From Cyclina sinensis (Eukaryota; Mollusca; Bivalvia; Venerida; Veneridae), in assembly GCA_012932295.1 (NCBI GenBank), contig JAAONU010000018.1, positions 3,962,206 to 4,026,205 on the forward strand: 64,000 nt of DNA. Reading direction: 5' to 3'. The notes under the pieces are model-generated. The model saw only the letters and a list, made by a program, of their open reading frames with translations. It had not been told where the DNA came from and ran no database searches. The translations under genes and the position numbers were made by a program. Position 1 is the stretch's first letter. Each line of letters starts with the position of its first letter. This document shows, one piece after another, positions 35,228-48,390 of the stretch.

Positions 35228-37090
35228 ACAGGATCTCAGAGGAATATTTATCAGTGCTACAAGTGAAGACATCGATGTGTAATGTGAAAATGTTTAAGTC
35301 ATCTGTGTCCTCTGGACAGTTTATCTGTCTTGAAAACTACTCATGTTTCGTACAAGTTCATGTGCTCAGTTAACTAAGGTTTTACTAGTTTGAAGGTGCA
35401 TATATGTTTTAGAAATGTAGCCAGACACCAAAGCATTAAATCGTTTAAAGATTGCCAGGTGCAGAATTTATGAAGAAGTGGGTCTATAGCTTTACTATGT
35501 TTAGATGCGAGGTATATTTATAGGAAGCTCTTAAACTAGTCTGGAGGTTAAGCTCTGTTTCAACTCACTCAGTGACATTGCTAGGTGATATCGCTATATG
35601 TTGTTTGATCCTGACTTGTTTCACCTTTCAGTGCAGTGAAAACATTTATATTTTCAAATTGACATTGGTTAAAGAAAATTTTCTCCAGATAAGTCAGATG
35701 GCTGTTATTAATTGATTAGTGTTTTTGGAATAATGATTCAGGATTCAGAATGAAAATATTCTAGACATGTGAATGGTGATGTAGAGAGAATGATTTTTTT
35801 GCTTTACTAGCTAGGAATAGACTTGCCATAACTCTATTGTGAGATTAGTTACAGTGTTTGTGTATGTATAATTTACATGGTTGTGACCAATGACCCGTCC
35901 CTTAATGATAGGCATAATAAGGAAAGTACATTTCTTAGTTAAATACATGTACTTGTAGGTTAATAGTTTATTTAGTTATTAAGATGAGTATCTATCTACA
36001 AATTCTGTCTCAACAGTTTTACTGTTTTGAATTTAAAGCTTGCAGAGCTTTTGAGCTAAATTTCAGCTCATGTAAAGCTTCTTAGAGCAAAATGTTGATT
36101 GAAAATACTTATGAATGTTATATTTCAGTTCATAAAATTGTAGTGATACTTGAAGTTCACTCCTGGAAATACCACTGAGATTGAATTCCAGTGCTTGAAT
36201 TTCAGTATTGGAAATTATTTCAACGTCTTTATATTAGTACTGGAAATGCATAAACAGTTAAATTTCAGTACTGAAAATGGTGCAGATGGCTAAATATCAG
36301 TACTGGCAATGCTTCTAAGGGCTGAATCCAGCACTGTTCAACAGTTATATTGATGATTCTGATTTTCTCAATTGTTGGACAAATTTTAAGCAGTGAGTAG
36401 AGGTTGTTTACAAAAGTAGTGCTATCTTTCTCCAAGACCATTGTAGGAGGCAGTTTATAACCATTCCCATATGAGATTAAACTTTGTAAATGTGCAAAAA
36501 AAAAAAGAACTGTCTTGTAAAAATGTTGTCATGGAATCTTAGATGTTGTAAAAAAATGTCTAAAAGAAATTTATGTACTTTAAATGTTTATTGTGAAAAT
36601 AGTAAAATGAGAAATTCATTGTTTGGGAATAACTGAAGTATTTACATGGGTTAGTTTCTGTAATATTTAGGATGTCTTGTCTGAAGTCGTTAGTAAATGA
36701 TTTGACTGTTGATGTGTGAAAAAGTTGTTCAGAAACACATGTAGATTTATGAGTGATCATATCATAGAGTATTTTTATACAGTATAAGATAATGAAAAGT
36801 TCATGTATATACCACATCTATTTTCTAGAGAATAAAATATTTAATCAACTTTAGGGCATGTACAAATTAGAGGTCAGAACTAGAGTGCTGTCTGGGTATT
36901 GAATTGTATGCAGGTACTAACAATGGAGAGATGATGTTGAATTTTGTGACCAAATGATTTAGAACATATTGTATATGCTATAGGTAAATGTAAGTCATGC
37001 CTTCATCACTATAAAGTCAGATTGTAAAAGTTTTACAATCTGTGTCTGGCTTACATGTATGAATAAAACAAAACACATATTCTCTGAAGT
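35228..37090 (+). other. Probable cadherin 3'UTR
   Basis: Sequence directly after the stop without recognisable transposons. Candidate poly(A) signals AATAAA at 36831-36836 and 37062-37067; another at 40415-40420 would give a far longer UTR. A degenerate repeat of 'atttcagtactggaaat' occurs at about 36170-36330. Boundaries are inferred. Confidence 0.5.
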
Positions 37091-40000
37091 ATGAAGAGAG
37101 ACATAGGAATACAGATTTCTGTCCAGTAATAAGCCATTACTTTATGTGTTTTATAAACTACTTTCCAGAGAATTGAGAAGCCGAGTTACGCCTCTTACAA
37201 CAGTAACTGGAAAATATACATAATTATAGATTGAATCAATTGAGTCCTGTTCTTGCACAGCCAATGTAGTCTTGTATGACAAAAACAGGCACACACTCTA
37301 AAGTTCTAACCATTTCTAATTGTGTACTCAACAGATGTTGAAAGATGTATGAAATTGGAATGCTCAACCCAGAACAGAGTTCTATAGATAATGTTTTATT
37401 CTTCGTTCAAGTGATGCTTTACTTACCAGTGAGTGCTTGTGTCATCTGTCACTTTGTCAGCTTATTATTGTTTGAGATATCTGTTGTATTTCTTGATAGG
37501 ACCAAGATTTTATTTCATAATGATCTAAGAACCCATGGACCTTAAATATATATCAAGTCTTCATTTTTATTTTCAGATGATATTTTGTCCATAAAAATTC
37601 AGTTGTCCCATATTAACACCCACCAATTTGGTTCATTTACCAGTAACATGTCTATATATACATATATGTCATAACTTGTTCAGCACACAAGTTATACCAG
37701 TATTTGTACATCAGAATTCACAAAAAAGCATTTTATACAACAGACAGTACCTTAACAGTCATAAAGTTTTAACAACACAAAATGCATAATTAAGTCAGAG
37801 TCATTTTTGTTGCACCTTTTGAATGTACATTCTATATTACAGGATTAAGTGCTGTCATTTCTTTGTGTGTGTGTGAATTTTAGTGCACTTAAGGTATTAC
37901 TTTGTTGTCACATGTATATACAGAATACATCTATTCTGTTTATTGTCTGGAAAGCTTTGATAACTTGCAGTGTTTATTGTTACTAAGTTTTCTCTTTGTA
38001 AAAAGTTTGTTTTCATATGGTTGTGTTACTTACATATTTTACACATTATTACTTTCATCTATGTTTTGTTCTGTCATAATTTATCAGTATTATTTAGTAA
38101 ATTGTGTTTTATTCCCTTTACTACTTTCTTGCAATAGGTTAATTCTCAATCTTGTCTCCAACAAAAAATATGTGTCTGAAATTACTGTATTTTTGTCATG
38201 TAAGTGGCTGGTTCCAAAACTACATTAGTTCAGTTATTATTTTATCCAGAAATGTAACGGAATGATATAATTGCGTATTTCTTGCCAGTATAGAGAGGGG
38301 TTTGTTTATTCAGATTTTACTGTTATACTATAAAATTCTGCAATCAAGTACATAATAATTTATGTACATGGGACTGGTATACTTTGGATCCAGTACTGAA
38401 CTTGGCATAATAGCTGTAAAATGAAATATTCCCTCTAATGCAATATAGTGTAGGTTGTGTAAAATCTTGTTGAGTGTATTTTCTTTCTGTAAATTGGCTG
38501 CCCCAAGCAATTATTAAAATAGAACACATTCCTATAACCAATTTGCATTTTATTACTTTCAGTAAAAGTTTCATTGATAAACCAGATATATTTTTAGTTC
38601 TTCTTTTAAGATTGTACCATTTGAATAGGATTTTTAAGCATAATTTATTGACAGTATTGTAAAAGGCAAAACAACTTTCATTTGTTGAAACTGGTATAAC
38701 ATTTTTTTTTGTATTTATTGTACTTAGTTATGGTTGCATTTCTTTAATATTTATATTCTGGGTTAATGTTACATTTACAAATTTTATTGAAGTTGCAATG
38801 CGACCAATTATTTATAGCTCTAGCCGCTTCTGTATAAAGCTTAGACAATATCATTTGTACTGATTTTATTGTAATAATGTTTGCATGGTAATTTCTTTGC
38901 ATGTTCAGGGTAAAAAATTAAGTTCAGTTACTTGTCTAGTCTTCATTGTTTATCTATAGTTTATGTAAAGGCATATTGAAATCAAAATGATTATGTTTTA
39001 CCTGTACTTACACAGATTCCATACTTGTATTTGTCATTCGCTTCTTTGAACTATGAACAAGATTATTAATATTTCTCACTAGTCAAACAGTGCCTGAAAG
39101 TTTGAACATTATGTTAACACAAAACAATGGTCAAGGTCACCTGGTCAGTGCAAGGTCATGTAACATCAGAAAAGATGAAGCTGTAAAGTCAGTGAATTCT
39201 TGATAATACAGTTGTATTTTTTAATCTTACTAGTTCTCAGAAACACAGTTGTGTTGTTAGGCCTCTTATGAAACAGGAGGTTTCTGTAAGTCTGTGTAAT
39301 TTGGAAAAGTTAAAAGTCTAACCAGTTACATCAGAAGACAATATTTTCCTTATTAATTCTGAGTAAAAATGTGGTTTAACGATAATGACTGACTGTAAAA
39401 ATGTTTTTAGGTTGTGTTTCCTTTTTGTCTCAATGTTGACTTAATACCGGTACTTGCTGTCTCTTTTTGAAAATCAAAAAAATCCCACCACTAGTATTGC
39501 ATTTATTTACACAAGTTTACATTCTGTTAATGGTATGTCACAAACACATGTAATCATGTACTAATTTTTTGTTACTCTGACTTACATCTCTTACATTGTT
39601 TTTTCTTTTTACCATTCATTGTAGACATTGAAATGGTTTTCATTTATATTTGAAATATTTATAAATATTTCTTACATTTCCTTGTGGTTGTGTTAATTGT
39701 CACATGTTATCATGTTAAGGTAGTGTTTAGTTTGTAACTTTTGATCATCTATTTATTCTTTTTTCTGTGTCTTGTTATTTTCTGTACCTGTCCAAAGCAT
39801 AAAGAAGAACCTTCTGCAGATCAAACATGTTGTATTGTTTCATGTTTTAGCAAAAAAACTTGAACCCATGATTATGAACGTTCGAAGTATTTCATACAAA
39901 CATTGACTAGATAATAGAATTGGGGCAGACTTTCTTTAAATTAGACGTGAAAAACTTCTGTAAGTAGTCTTTTGTTTCAATTATGTATAAATGATGGTTC

Positions 40001-41209
40001 TAAGTTTATGATTTTGATGCTAGATAACAGGCTGTGTGTGTGAATTAACAGAAAGTAATATGCTCTTTTGTAAGTACTGACAATACTGGCAAAATTGAGT
40101 ATTTTGTACATGTTACCATCACTCTGAATGACATTTTATCTCATTAAACTTTTCCTATTCAGTAAGACAGAAATTATTGCTATCTGGATATTCTGTCAGT
40201 CACAGAACTTAGTATTTTGTTTAGATGCACTATTTAATGCTTGAATTATTTAGCTAGTATTTATGACACAATATCATATAACCATTCCATGTTCTGCAAG
40301 ATTGCATGAACTGTGTAGATAATGTTATGTAGCATGATAGAGATCTTCATATCCCATTTATCATTTCATTTTGTCGGTTGTCATTCATTTCCATCTTTTG
40401 ATATAATTTTGGAGAATAAAATGTTTACTTGAAGAATTACATGTTTAACCCTTAGTATATTATCCTGGCACAACCAGTTTCCTACTATTTAACAAGTATT
40501 CTGTATACTTTCATTCAGATGCAAGTCCAAATCTTGTTTCTCAACTGATACTTTCTGTCAGTATAAATGCTTTAAAAGCAGATAATTTCTGTGTCGAGTT
40601 TCTACCCGAGTGCCCAGTCATACACAAACTCTTGTGAACCTAGTCGTCGCATTTGTAATACTGCTGTCAAAGGAAATGTTTGCCAACTGTTGAGGTTTTG
40701 AAGAATTTTTTCAAGAAGCCCAAAAAAAGGATGAAAAGTATTGACAGGTGTCTCAGCTGCAGTCTTCATTATTTTTTGGCATGCTTCAGAACTTTTGTTG
40801 GGAACTTTCATGTAAGGAATATACAAGAAAAGGTACTGTAGTATACAGGAGCTTTATATATTGAAACTCAGAATATAATTATGTCTGATCAACTAGTATC
40901 CACTCTATACAATAGTACAATTACCATAGTTATCGAAGCTTATTCTGAAAGTTTTCATGATGTTAGTCTGCAGTGCAAGTTACTCTCCAAAATAAAACAA
41001 GTTTTGAGTGACAATAGATTGACACATATTGAATATCTAGTGATTCGTGATTAATTCTTCACTTAATCATGATTAAGATCAATATATCCAACCGTGAGCA
41101 AACTTCAGAAGAACAGGTAACTTAGTATAGCAAGCTCTGTATTAAATATGAAAAAGTATCGTCAGCTAATTACTCCCAAAATCATACTGAAGATTGAAGC
41201 AGACAATTG
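37091..41209. other. AT-rich region between cadherin and TMEM70; no gene seen
   Basis: No frame longer than about 100 codons and no family resemblance. It may be extended 3'UTR (AATAAA at 40415) or intergenic. No clear transposon ends. Confidence 0.5.
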
Positions 41210-42360
41210 CAAAGCAATATACCCCCTCTTCTTTGAAGGGGGGGCATAATTACCTGGTAATTCCCATAAAAGTTGAGCTGTGCCATACAGAAAAAGCTCT
41301 TATGGTAAATGATGTCATTTGAGAGAAATGATGGCCCTGGATCGCTCACCTGAATGGCTTTGGGTATACTGTTGAAACAACCATCAGATGCTTTTTTAAG
41401 GTTCTCCCTATATAAATCTATATGAATTCAAGTGGGGTAGAGCCAATTTTCACCCAAGGGTTATATTTTTCAATAGACTTGGTGGAGGATCTCTAGCTGA
41501 TGCTCTATGCAAAATAGAGCATCAGGCCTTGTGGTTTCAGGCAAGAAGATTTTTTAAGTCTTCCGTTTATATAAAGCCTATGTAAAATCAAGTGACCCCA
41601 GGGCTGGGCCATTAATGACCATAGGAGCTTAATCTTGGTAGAGAACCTCTAGCTAATGTTCCATGCAAAAATCTGAACCCTTGGTTTTGTGGTTTCAGAC
41701 AAGATTTTTTAAGGTTTTCCCTATATAAGTCCATGTAAAATCAAGTGACCCATGAGGTACAGCTAATTTTGACACAAGGGGCAAAATTTACAACAAACTT
41801 GGTACAAGTTCTCTAGCTAATGCTCCATGCAAAATATCTAAGTGCTAGGCCTAGTGGTTTCAGACAAGAAGATTTTATAAACTTTTCCCAAAATAAGCCG
41901 ACATGAAGATTTTATAAACTTTTCCCAAAATAAATTATGCCTATGTAAAATAAATTGACCATCTAGGTAAGGCCAATTCTAACCAAGGGGTATATTTTGA
42001 ACAAGAAATTTATACAATTCTCAGGAAATTGTGTAACAACTTTAAGAAACAGCTCTTTTTATATCTAAATAACTTATGTCAAGACTGAAATCCAGTAAGA
42101 AGTTGCCAAGAAATAGTGCGGAAACAAATTTTACTCTGTAAACATACTGCATAACTAATAAAGTGCCATAAATCTGTGTTGAAGGGTCCAACCGAAACAT
42201 GCCAAAGATATGCACATCTCCTTTTGGTATTGAAAGTTCCCATAAGGTTTCAATGAAATCCAGTCAGTAGATGCCAAAAATTGCATGGAAATGAAATTCG
42301 GATGGAAGGACAACGCCAAAACAATATCCCCCTCGCATTCCATTGGCAGGGGATAATAAG
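41210..42360. repeat. Dispersed repeat with internal ~130-170 bp modules
   Basis: Starts with a palindrome (taccccctcttc / gaaggggggg) and ends at atccccctcg...ggcaggggat. Modules with aaggttttccctatataa, caagtgaccc and ctctagctaatgctccatgc recur three to four times. The same module type recurs at 46085-46820. Confidence 0.65.
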
Positions 42361-43101
42361 AGGGCAGGCAAGGTATTCTTAAAAACAACCTTGTCCAGAG
42401 TGGTGACAAAAAAAAACTTAGATTAAGCTAGCTGCAACAAAATAACTACCATTTAGTCATCATTTTTATAAAATAAAAAGTATTTTGGTATTTTTAGATA
42501 ATTATCGATCTACTCTGGAACCATTTTTAAATTTTTTCTTGTAGCCAAGTTTTACTTCAGCAACTTCTAGCAATTTCCATACCACATGCTTCATGGAGAT
42601 CAGTAAACTTCTATAATAGCAATTACTTACAATCCCAATGCAGTGCCATGATTTGGTTAAAAGAAGTTCAGAAGTACGAACATAACCAACACCTAATTCA
42701 GTTTTTGGAATTTATTAAGAATATCCTATCTTAAGTTGGAACACACAACTTACTAGTAAAAGATATTTATAACTGTCAGAAAGCCAGCTAACACACCATT
42801 TGCAGATTTATACATATTTCTGATCACTGAAATAACACTAAGCAACAAAACAAAGTCGACTATAAACAAAAATAATATTTCTGCATTTCATCCTTTCCCA
42901 CTGTTCAAGTCTTTATATTACCTTCTGTCAATTAAAGGTTATCAAATTCAAATTTCTCTTAAAGATTAACCAATATCAATGAAATATACACACTGAGCTA
43001 TGCAGGTACGTATTTTCCCATTTCAAAATTTCTGTTCCAAGGAAACAAAACATTTTAAAGTATCTAATATCACAATTTTCAAGATACAAATGATTACAAT
43101 C
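42361..43101. other. Downstream flank of TMEM70
   Basis: Contains TTTATT at 42711-42716 (AATAAA on the minus strand), a candidate poly(A) signal for the TMEM70-like gene. Nothing else recognised. Confidence 0.4.
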
Positions 43102-44073
43102 TCAGCCCATTTTATTTTTTTGCTTCTCTTTAGGAAAATGCTCCTCTGTTTCACTCTTCTGTTTTCCTTTAACATGTTGCCAATCATCATCATCATCATC
43201 AAACATTAACTGACGGGAAATAAATTCTGGTGGCATTTTCTTTTCTTCCATTTGTTTCATCTTTTCCGCTTCATCTTCAAATAAACCAAACTTTTTCTTC
43301 TTTTTTTCTTTTGTTTTATTCTCCTGACTGCCATTAGTTAGGTCTAATGGCTTATCATAACCCACCATGTGTTTGTATATTTCTTTGTCCCGAAATTCTT
43401 CAAAATCAATGAAGAATGACCTCCCCTTAATAACATGGGTAACAAACATACGAGGGGTAAAAGGAATAACCACATCTTCAGCTTTGAATTCCCATTCTTT
43501 TCTTCGTAGGAAGAAACTTTTGCATGCTAGAGTAAACATCTTGGTGTCTTTGTTGTAATAGATATCTGTTACATACTTCTTTGTCACAAAATGTACCAGG
43601 GCAGGTGTAAAAAAAACCACTGCACTTATACTCCCCATTACACCTGCTTTAAAAACAAGGTCATCTTTTGCTGCTGAAAGTACCATAGGTTGTGCCAGCA
43701 GGGCTAGCAAACTCGTACTGAGTGACAAGGTCTTCAGTCCCTTCACATACTGAGTCATCTTGCCTGTATAAACCAGCACTCCTTTTGTTGGATGTGTTAG
43801 CGGCATTCTACTCTCTTGATCAATATTATCAGATGAATTTGTCTTAAGGCTTCTTGTACTAAGTCCATTTTCTTTAGAACTAGAAAGAATTACCGCTTTT
43901 GACTGCATATGACTATAGTTTGATTGTCTTGACTGTCTTAAACAGAGCTGTTGTAATCTTGAACTGGTGATTTGTCTCCCCTGAAAGCAGCCTCCATTTC
44001 CTCCTCTTAACAGTGCAGCGGCACTACACCCTCTTGCCTTCAAACCAGCACATAGTCTAGTTAAAGTCGTCAT
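43102..44073 (-). CDS. TMEM70: TMEM70-like mitochondrial inner-membrane protein, single exon
   Basis: 323 residues, intronless. Residues 1-60 are rich in Arg/Ser/Gln with few acidic residues, as in a mitochondrial presequence. Core: VLVYTGKMTQYVKGLK (99-114), a hydrophobic hairpin (about 114-132 and 142-164) with GVMGSISAVVFFTPALVHF and KKYVTDIYY, then YKHMVGYDKP (233-242), each matching TMEM70. In vertebrates TMEM70 aids assembly of ATP synthase (c-ring) and complex I. The C-terminus is extended, Lys-rich (KEKKKKKFG), with a run of six Asp before DW, longer than the human protein. TMEM186 and TMEM223 are related folds but match less well. The start is the first ATG of the frame, followed by a plausible presequence. 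Confidence 0.85.
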   Translation of the reverse strand: MTTLTRLCAGLKARGCSAAALLRGGNGGCFQGRQITSSRLQQLCLRQSRQSNYSHMQSKAVILSSSKENGLSTRSLKTNSSDNIDQESRMPLTHPTKGVLVYTGKMTQYVKGLKTLSLSTSLLALLAQPMVLSAAKDDLVFKAGVMGSISAVVFFTPALVHFVTKKYVTDIYYNKDTKMFTLACKSFFLRRKEWEFKAEDVVIPFTPRMFVTHVIKGRSFFIDFEEFRDKEIYKHMVGYDKPLDLTNGSQENKTKEKKKKKFGLFEDEAEKMKQMEEKKMPPEFISRQLMFDDDDDDWQHVKGKQKSETEEHFPKEKQKNKMG

Positions 44074-45260
44074 CTTTGTTGGCTAACCAACCACTGAAAA
44101 GGACAGGAAACCAACACTTATATCAATAACAAATGAAAAAGAAAAAAACTGTGGAAAATATTTTAGAAATTATACAACTGACAGGTAAATGAGAAAATGA
44201 GTATTCGTCAATTTTTACTTGGATTTGTTCTTAATCAGAGGAAGTAAAAATTCTTCATAGAACTTGTCCATGGTATTTGTATATTTAACATACTGTAGTT
44301 ACAGTTATTATATAGTCAATGCTTCTGCAACAATCAGTTTCAGTATTTGTGTTATTTGAATGTTTGTATCCAAGCCGAGCCTGCAGGGTATTTGTATGCA
44401 TTTAAGTTTAGAGCTATGGAGGAGAACGTGACCTGTCATCTAGAGAGGGAGGAGCACATGATATGTCAACAGTACATGATTGGTTATTTTTTTATTAGTC
44501 ATTTTTAATAAATTATTAATAAGAACTACTAAGTAGTGCACACATATTCATCTTTATTCAAAAATAATAAAACTGAAATATAAAAAAAGATAAAAGAATA
44601 AAATGTCGTAATTTTTATTATTCAATGTATTCAATTACTTTGGCAATTGGTCAATTGACTCCACCCCTCTCAGTACATGGCGTCAAACTCCACACAGCAG
44701 TTACTTCCCTTTCATACTTTCAGAACAGTAATCTTTCCAAAATATAAAGTTTTACACATTTTTATATGTAAAAAATTTATTCAGTCAAGGGGTAGATACT
44801 TTTTGTTTTATTAAATTTGAGATGTGGTAGTAGTATTAATATATTGTGGCTCAGTGCACTAGATCGCTACTCTGAATTTTACTGGTCAAAAGGGGGATGG
44901 GTTCAAGTCCTGGTGATTACATTTTTTTTCTTCATTTTTCATGGAGAATAGAAGCTTTATATTATGTTTTATCCATAGTTTATTCTCTTTGATTTTAGGA
45001 AAACAATTAAGCTGAATTCTGGGAGTCAGTCACTTAAATAATGGTTTCAACAAAGGTAAATTATAAATCTGGAATTAAAATTTTTAAAATTTCTCACTGC
45101 AGGAAACCTTTTAATTTGTTACTAAATCTGACTACCTATGTTGTTAAGATAGTGGAAGAAAATACTTAGATGAATTTCTGTGGTTGAGCTTTACCTATAC
45201 AAATGGCCTAAACAGTAAACTTGGGCTGATCAGTATTATGGTGGTTACATGCAAACGAAA
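44074..45260. other. Upstream flank of TMEM70; no gene seen
   Basis: The minus-strand gene's promoter should lie within the first few hundred bases, but no clear TATA or initiator decides the start. The rest is AT-rich, with one tRNA-like stretch at 44845-44925. Confidence 0.45.
44845..44925 (+). repeat. tRNA-like sequence, SINE head or tRNA pseudogene
   Basis: tgtggctcagtgcactagat resembles an A-box D-arm, and gggttcaagtcctgg contains a good B-box (GGTTCAAGTCC). The arms do not fold as a clean cloverleaf and a T-run follows, so a functional tRNA is unlikely. Confidence 0.5.
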
Positions 45261-45796
45261 ATGTAACGATTCGCCACAGGTTCATATAATGATTCACCAC
45301 AGAGTAATAACGACTCGCCATAAAGAAATAACGATTCACCAGAAAGTAGTAAAACAAAATAGTTTTGTTGTACTTATGTTTTTCATTTATTTTTGTTTTG
45401 TAATTTGAAGAAAATGAATATTTAGAAAAAGAAATTTTGGTTTGTAATAGCTTCATTATAATAAAACGTCGTACATTTATCTCATTATTGATGTGGAATA
45501 AATGAATGCTGAAAATATCATATTTATCCGAATGATCGATTGGTTCGATGACACATCAATCAAAATCGTGTTTTTAATCATTGTACATTTAAGTTTTAAA
45601 GTGATAATGATATTCCTTTTTATTACTATTAAAGAGTACCTTGATTGAAGGTTCAAATATAATTGTGCGTAGTTTGTTATATACTTATGAATAATGAAAG
45701 AAGCATACCGCTGAGTGATAAATGTTTTTGGTTATCGAGTAGTATAAATATGCGGAAACAAATTAACCATTTTTTTCAGCGGATCAGTGGTTACCT

Positions 45797-45812
45797 AAAG
45801 TGCATATGTTTT

Positions 45813-45846
<34 letters not shown>

Positions 45847-46035
45847 GGGCCCCGGGGGGGGGGGGGGGGGGGGGAAATAAAGTGCATATGTTTTAAAATT
45901 TAAAAAAAAAAAAAAAAAATGGGCCCCGGGGGGTGGGGGGGGGGGGGGGGTTTGAGGTAGGATGGGAAGTAAAGTACCTATGTTTTAAAATTTAAAAAAA
46001 AAAAAAAATTGGGCCCGAGGGTGGGGGGGGGGGAG
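45797..46035. repeat. Three copies of a poly(A)-gggcccc-poly(G) unit
   Basis: Three units of 'taaagtgcatatgttttaaa' followed by long A-run, gggccc(c)ggg and long G-run. Shorter runs in each successive copy. Homopolymer lengths are likely unreliable in any assembly. Confidence 0.8.
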
Positions 46036-46084
46036 TACTTACCCATCTCATGTCAGTTAATATTTTATTTCTAGGCTTAAGAAG

Positions 46085-46820
46085 TTTTTTTTCCTATATA
46101 TAAGTTTAAGCAAAATCAAGTGACCCAGGGGGTGGGGCTAACTGTGACCCCAGGGGCATGGGTACCAACAATCTTTGCAGGGGTCTTGCTGGTGATCAAG
46201 TATTCCAAGTTTGAATGGAATATCCTTGACACTTTTTGAGACATTGACATAAAGAAAAAGGTTAACCAAGAAATTTTAACTTGAAAAAGGGGCATAACAT
46301 TGCAAAAAAAAATTTGAGGGTTATCTGCCCTTGAGAAATGGTGTTGTCTTAAGTGATACAATTGTAAGCATTACAACTGGAAAGTTTGATGAAGAAACAT
46401 TAAGAAATGGCATAGTTATAGCCAATGTTAAGTTTTCATGACAAAATCTAAGTACAAAAAGGGGCATAACTCTGTCAATTGTGACCTTGACCTATACATT
46501 TTGGCATCATCATGACCCTGTTGTCGTAAGCAATATAATTTGGAAGTTTGATGTTGAAATGTTAAAAAATGGCAAAGTTATTCCCAACGTTAAGTTTTCA
46601 TGACAAAATCCATGTATAAAAAGGGGCATAACTCTGTCAAATGTGACCTTGACCTAGAAATTTTGGCATCAACCTGACCCTGTTGTCATAAGCAATACAA
46701 TTTGAAAGTTTGATAAGATAATGTTTAGAAATGGCAAAGTTATAGCCAACGTTAAGTTTTCGTGACGGACCGACGGACAAAGCGATCCCTATGTATCACC
46801 TTTTCTTCGAAAGGGGGACA
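46085..46820. repeat. Dispersed repeat related to 41210-42360
   Basis: Begins with caagtgacccagggggtggg, then repeats a ~160-bp module (aaaaaggggcataactctgt, tgtgaccttgacct, ttggcatca, gaccctgttgtc) three times, and ends gacggaccgacggac...tcgaaagggggaca. No coding capacity. Confidence 0.65.
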
Positions 46821-48390
46821 CAAAAAGGACTCAAGTTAATTAAAAGAATGCAATATACAGTTGTATATATAATATGAATTATTAAAGGTTTTCATATTAA
46901 TTAATGCACAAATTAATTTCAAAATCAAAATAGATTTTTTTTTTTTGATGATGATACTGCTTTCATTTGAAGGGATTAGTGAAGTTAATCAAATAACCTT
47001 GTCATTTATACAAGTGTTAATTTGTATTTTACACTTCTTTATCTTTATTACTCATGAAATGTCACAGCAGGAATGCCTGCTAGGGTGCTTAATCCATGAC
47101 CTAAGATCATATGAAAGACCATAAGCTAATTAAATAATCATGTCATTAATATAGGTGTTGATTGGGCATTGTTTTTTTTATGTGTCATGTAACAGTAGAA
47201 ATGCCCGCAAGGTGTGTTTAATCCATGACTTAATATATATAACTATAATTATATAACTGTTGTTGTTTTTTCTTGATAATGAACAAAAGAAACCTTACGT
47301 ACAACTCAACTCAACTCATCTTTTATTACACCCAGTTATTCAAGATACAACATGGGGTTATGTCATACACAAGTCAACAGAGTAAAATAGTATATTCCGG
47401 TTTACCGTTATGCATAAAACTAATCACAACGAAAGTTTATATGAATATTTGGAGAAGGTGGGAGAGATGAAATATGGGTTGAAAGTTTATCTTTCATTGT
47501 CAGTTAAACGTTCTCAAACAAAAAATGACTAATCCATTCAGGGAAGAATTTGGGCAGCAAATTTGGGAGGCGTACCGTCGGGGGGGAAATTCAGACCTGT
47601 GACCTCTTGAAAAGGTGTTCATACATATACGGACCAGTTTGAGTGAACTTAAAAAAAGTGAAGTGTTTTGTAAATAAACTGTATATATTTCAAAAATGTG
47701 TAAAAGTTGTATGCAGTAAAAATTTTATAAAAAAGAAATTATGAATGTAGAAATAAAATATAATGAATGCATCAAAGAGTCCACTTTTCCCTTTACTTTA
47801 TAAACCCAATTGATTGTTAACCTTGTATATTTATATATGTGTAGATATGTCTACCCTCGGTAAGATTAAGGAGTAAAAACGTAATCAATTTATGGACATG
47901 GCTTTTTCCTGCACTTGAAAAAATTCTAGTTTGTTAAAAAACAACTTGCATTTTTCATGTTATATTCGCTTAATAACTAAGAAAACAAAGCAATTTGTTT
48001 ATTTAGCATGAATATATAATACAATTGCACACAACTGTGACAAAGTAAATTGTATATCACACACATTTAATAGAGTTAAATCTAAAGCAAATTAGCGCCA
48101 TACCCTTCTACAGGACGCCATGCCTTTCATCAAATTCATCAATTTGTAATTATTTTTCAATTTTGAAAGCTGTGAAGAATTGTTAAATTACTTTGTGGCA
48201 AGTCGTTAACTGATTAAAAATTGTACTCCTTACACTTTTTGAAACTGTGGCGAATCGTTATTACTTTGTGGCAAATCGTTAGCTGACTTGTGGTAAATCG
48301 TGAATTTCTGTGGCGAATCGTTATTGTGGTGAATCGTTATTGTGGTGAATCGTTATTGTGGTGAATCATTATTGTGGTGAATCGTTACAT

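Larger units (their letters stand above)
45261..48390. mobile_element. 3.1-kb element bounded by inverted arrays of AACGATTCGCCAC
   Basis: Left end: atgtaacgattcgccacag, then atgattcaccac, aacgactcgcc, aacgattcacc. Right end, read on the minus strand: atgtaacgattcaccacaat followed by six or seven more aacgattc(g/a)ccac-type units back to about 48240. Both outermost bases match (ATGTAACGATTC). Inside are A/G homopolymer repeats and a nested dispersed repeat; no transposase frame is visible. No clear target duplication. Confidence 0.7.

Noticed and set aside
44845..44925. A functional tRNA gene
   Set aside because: A- and B-box-like sequences are present but the acceptor and anticodon arms do not pair properly.
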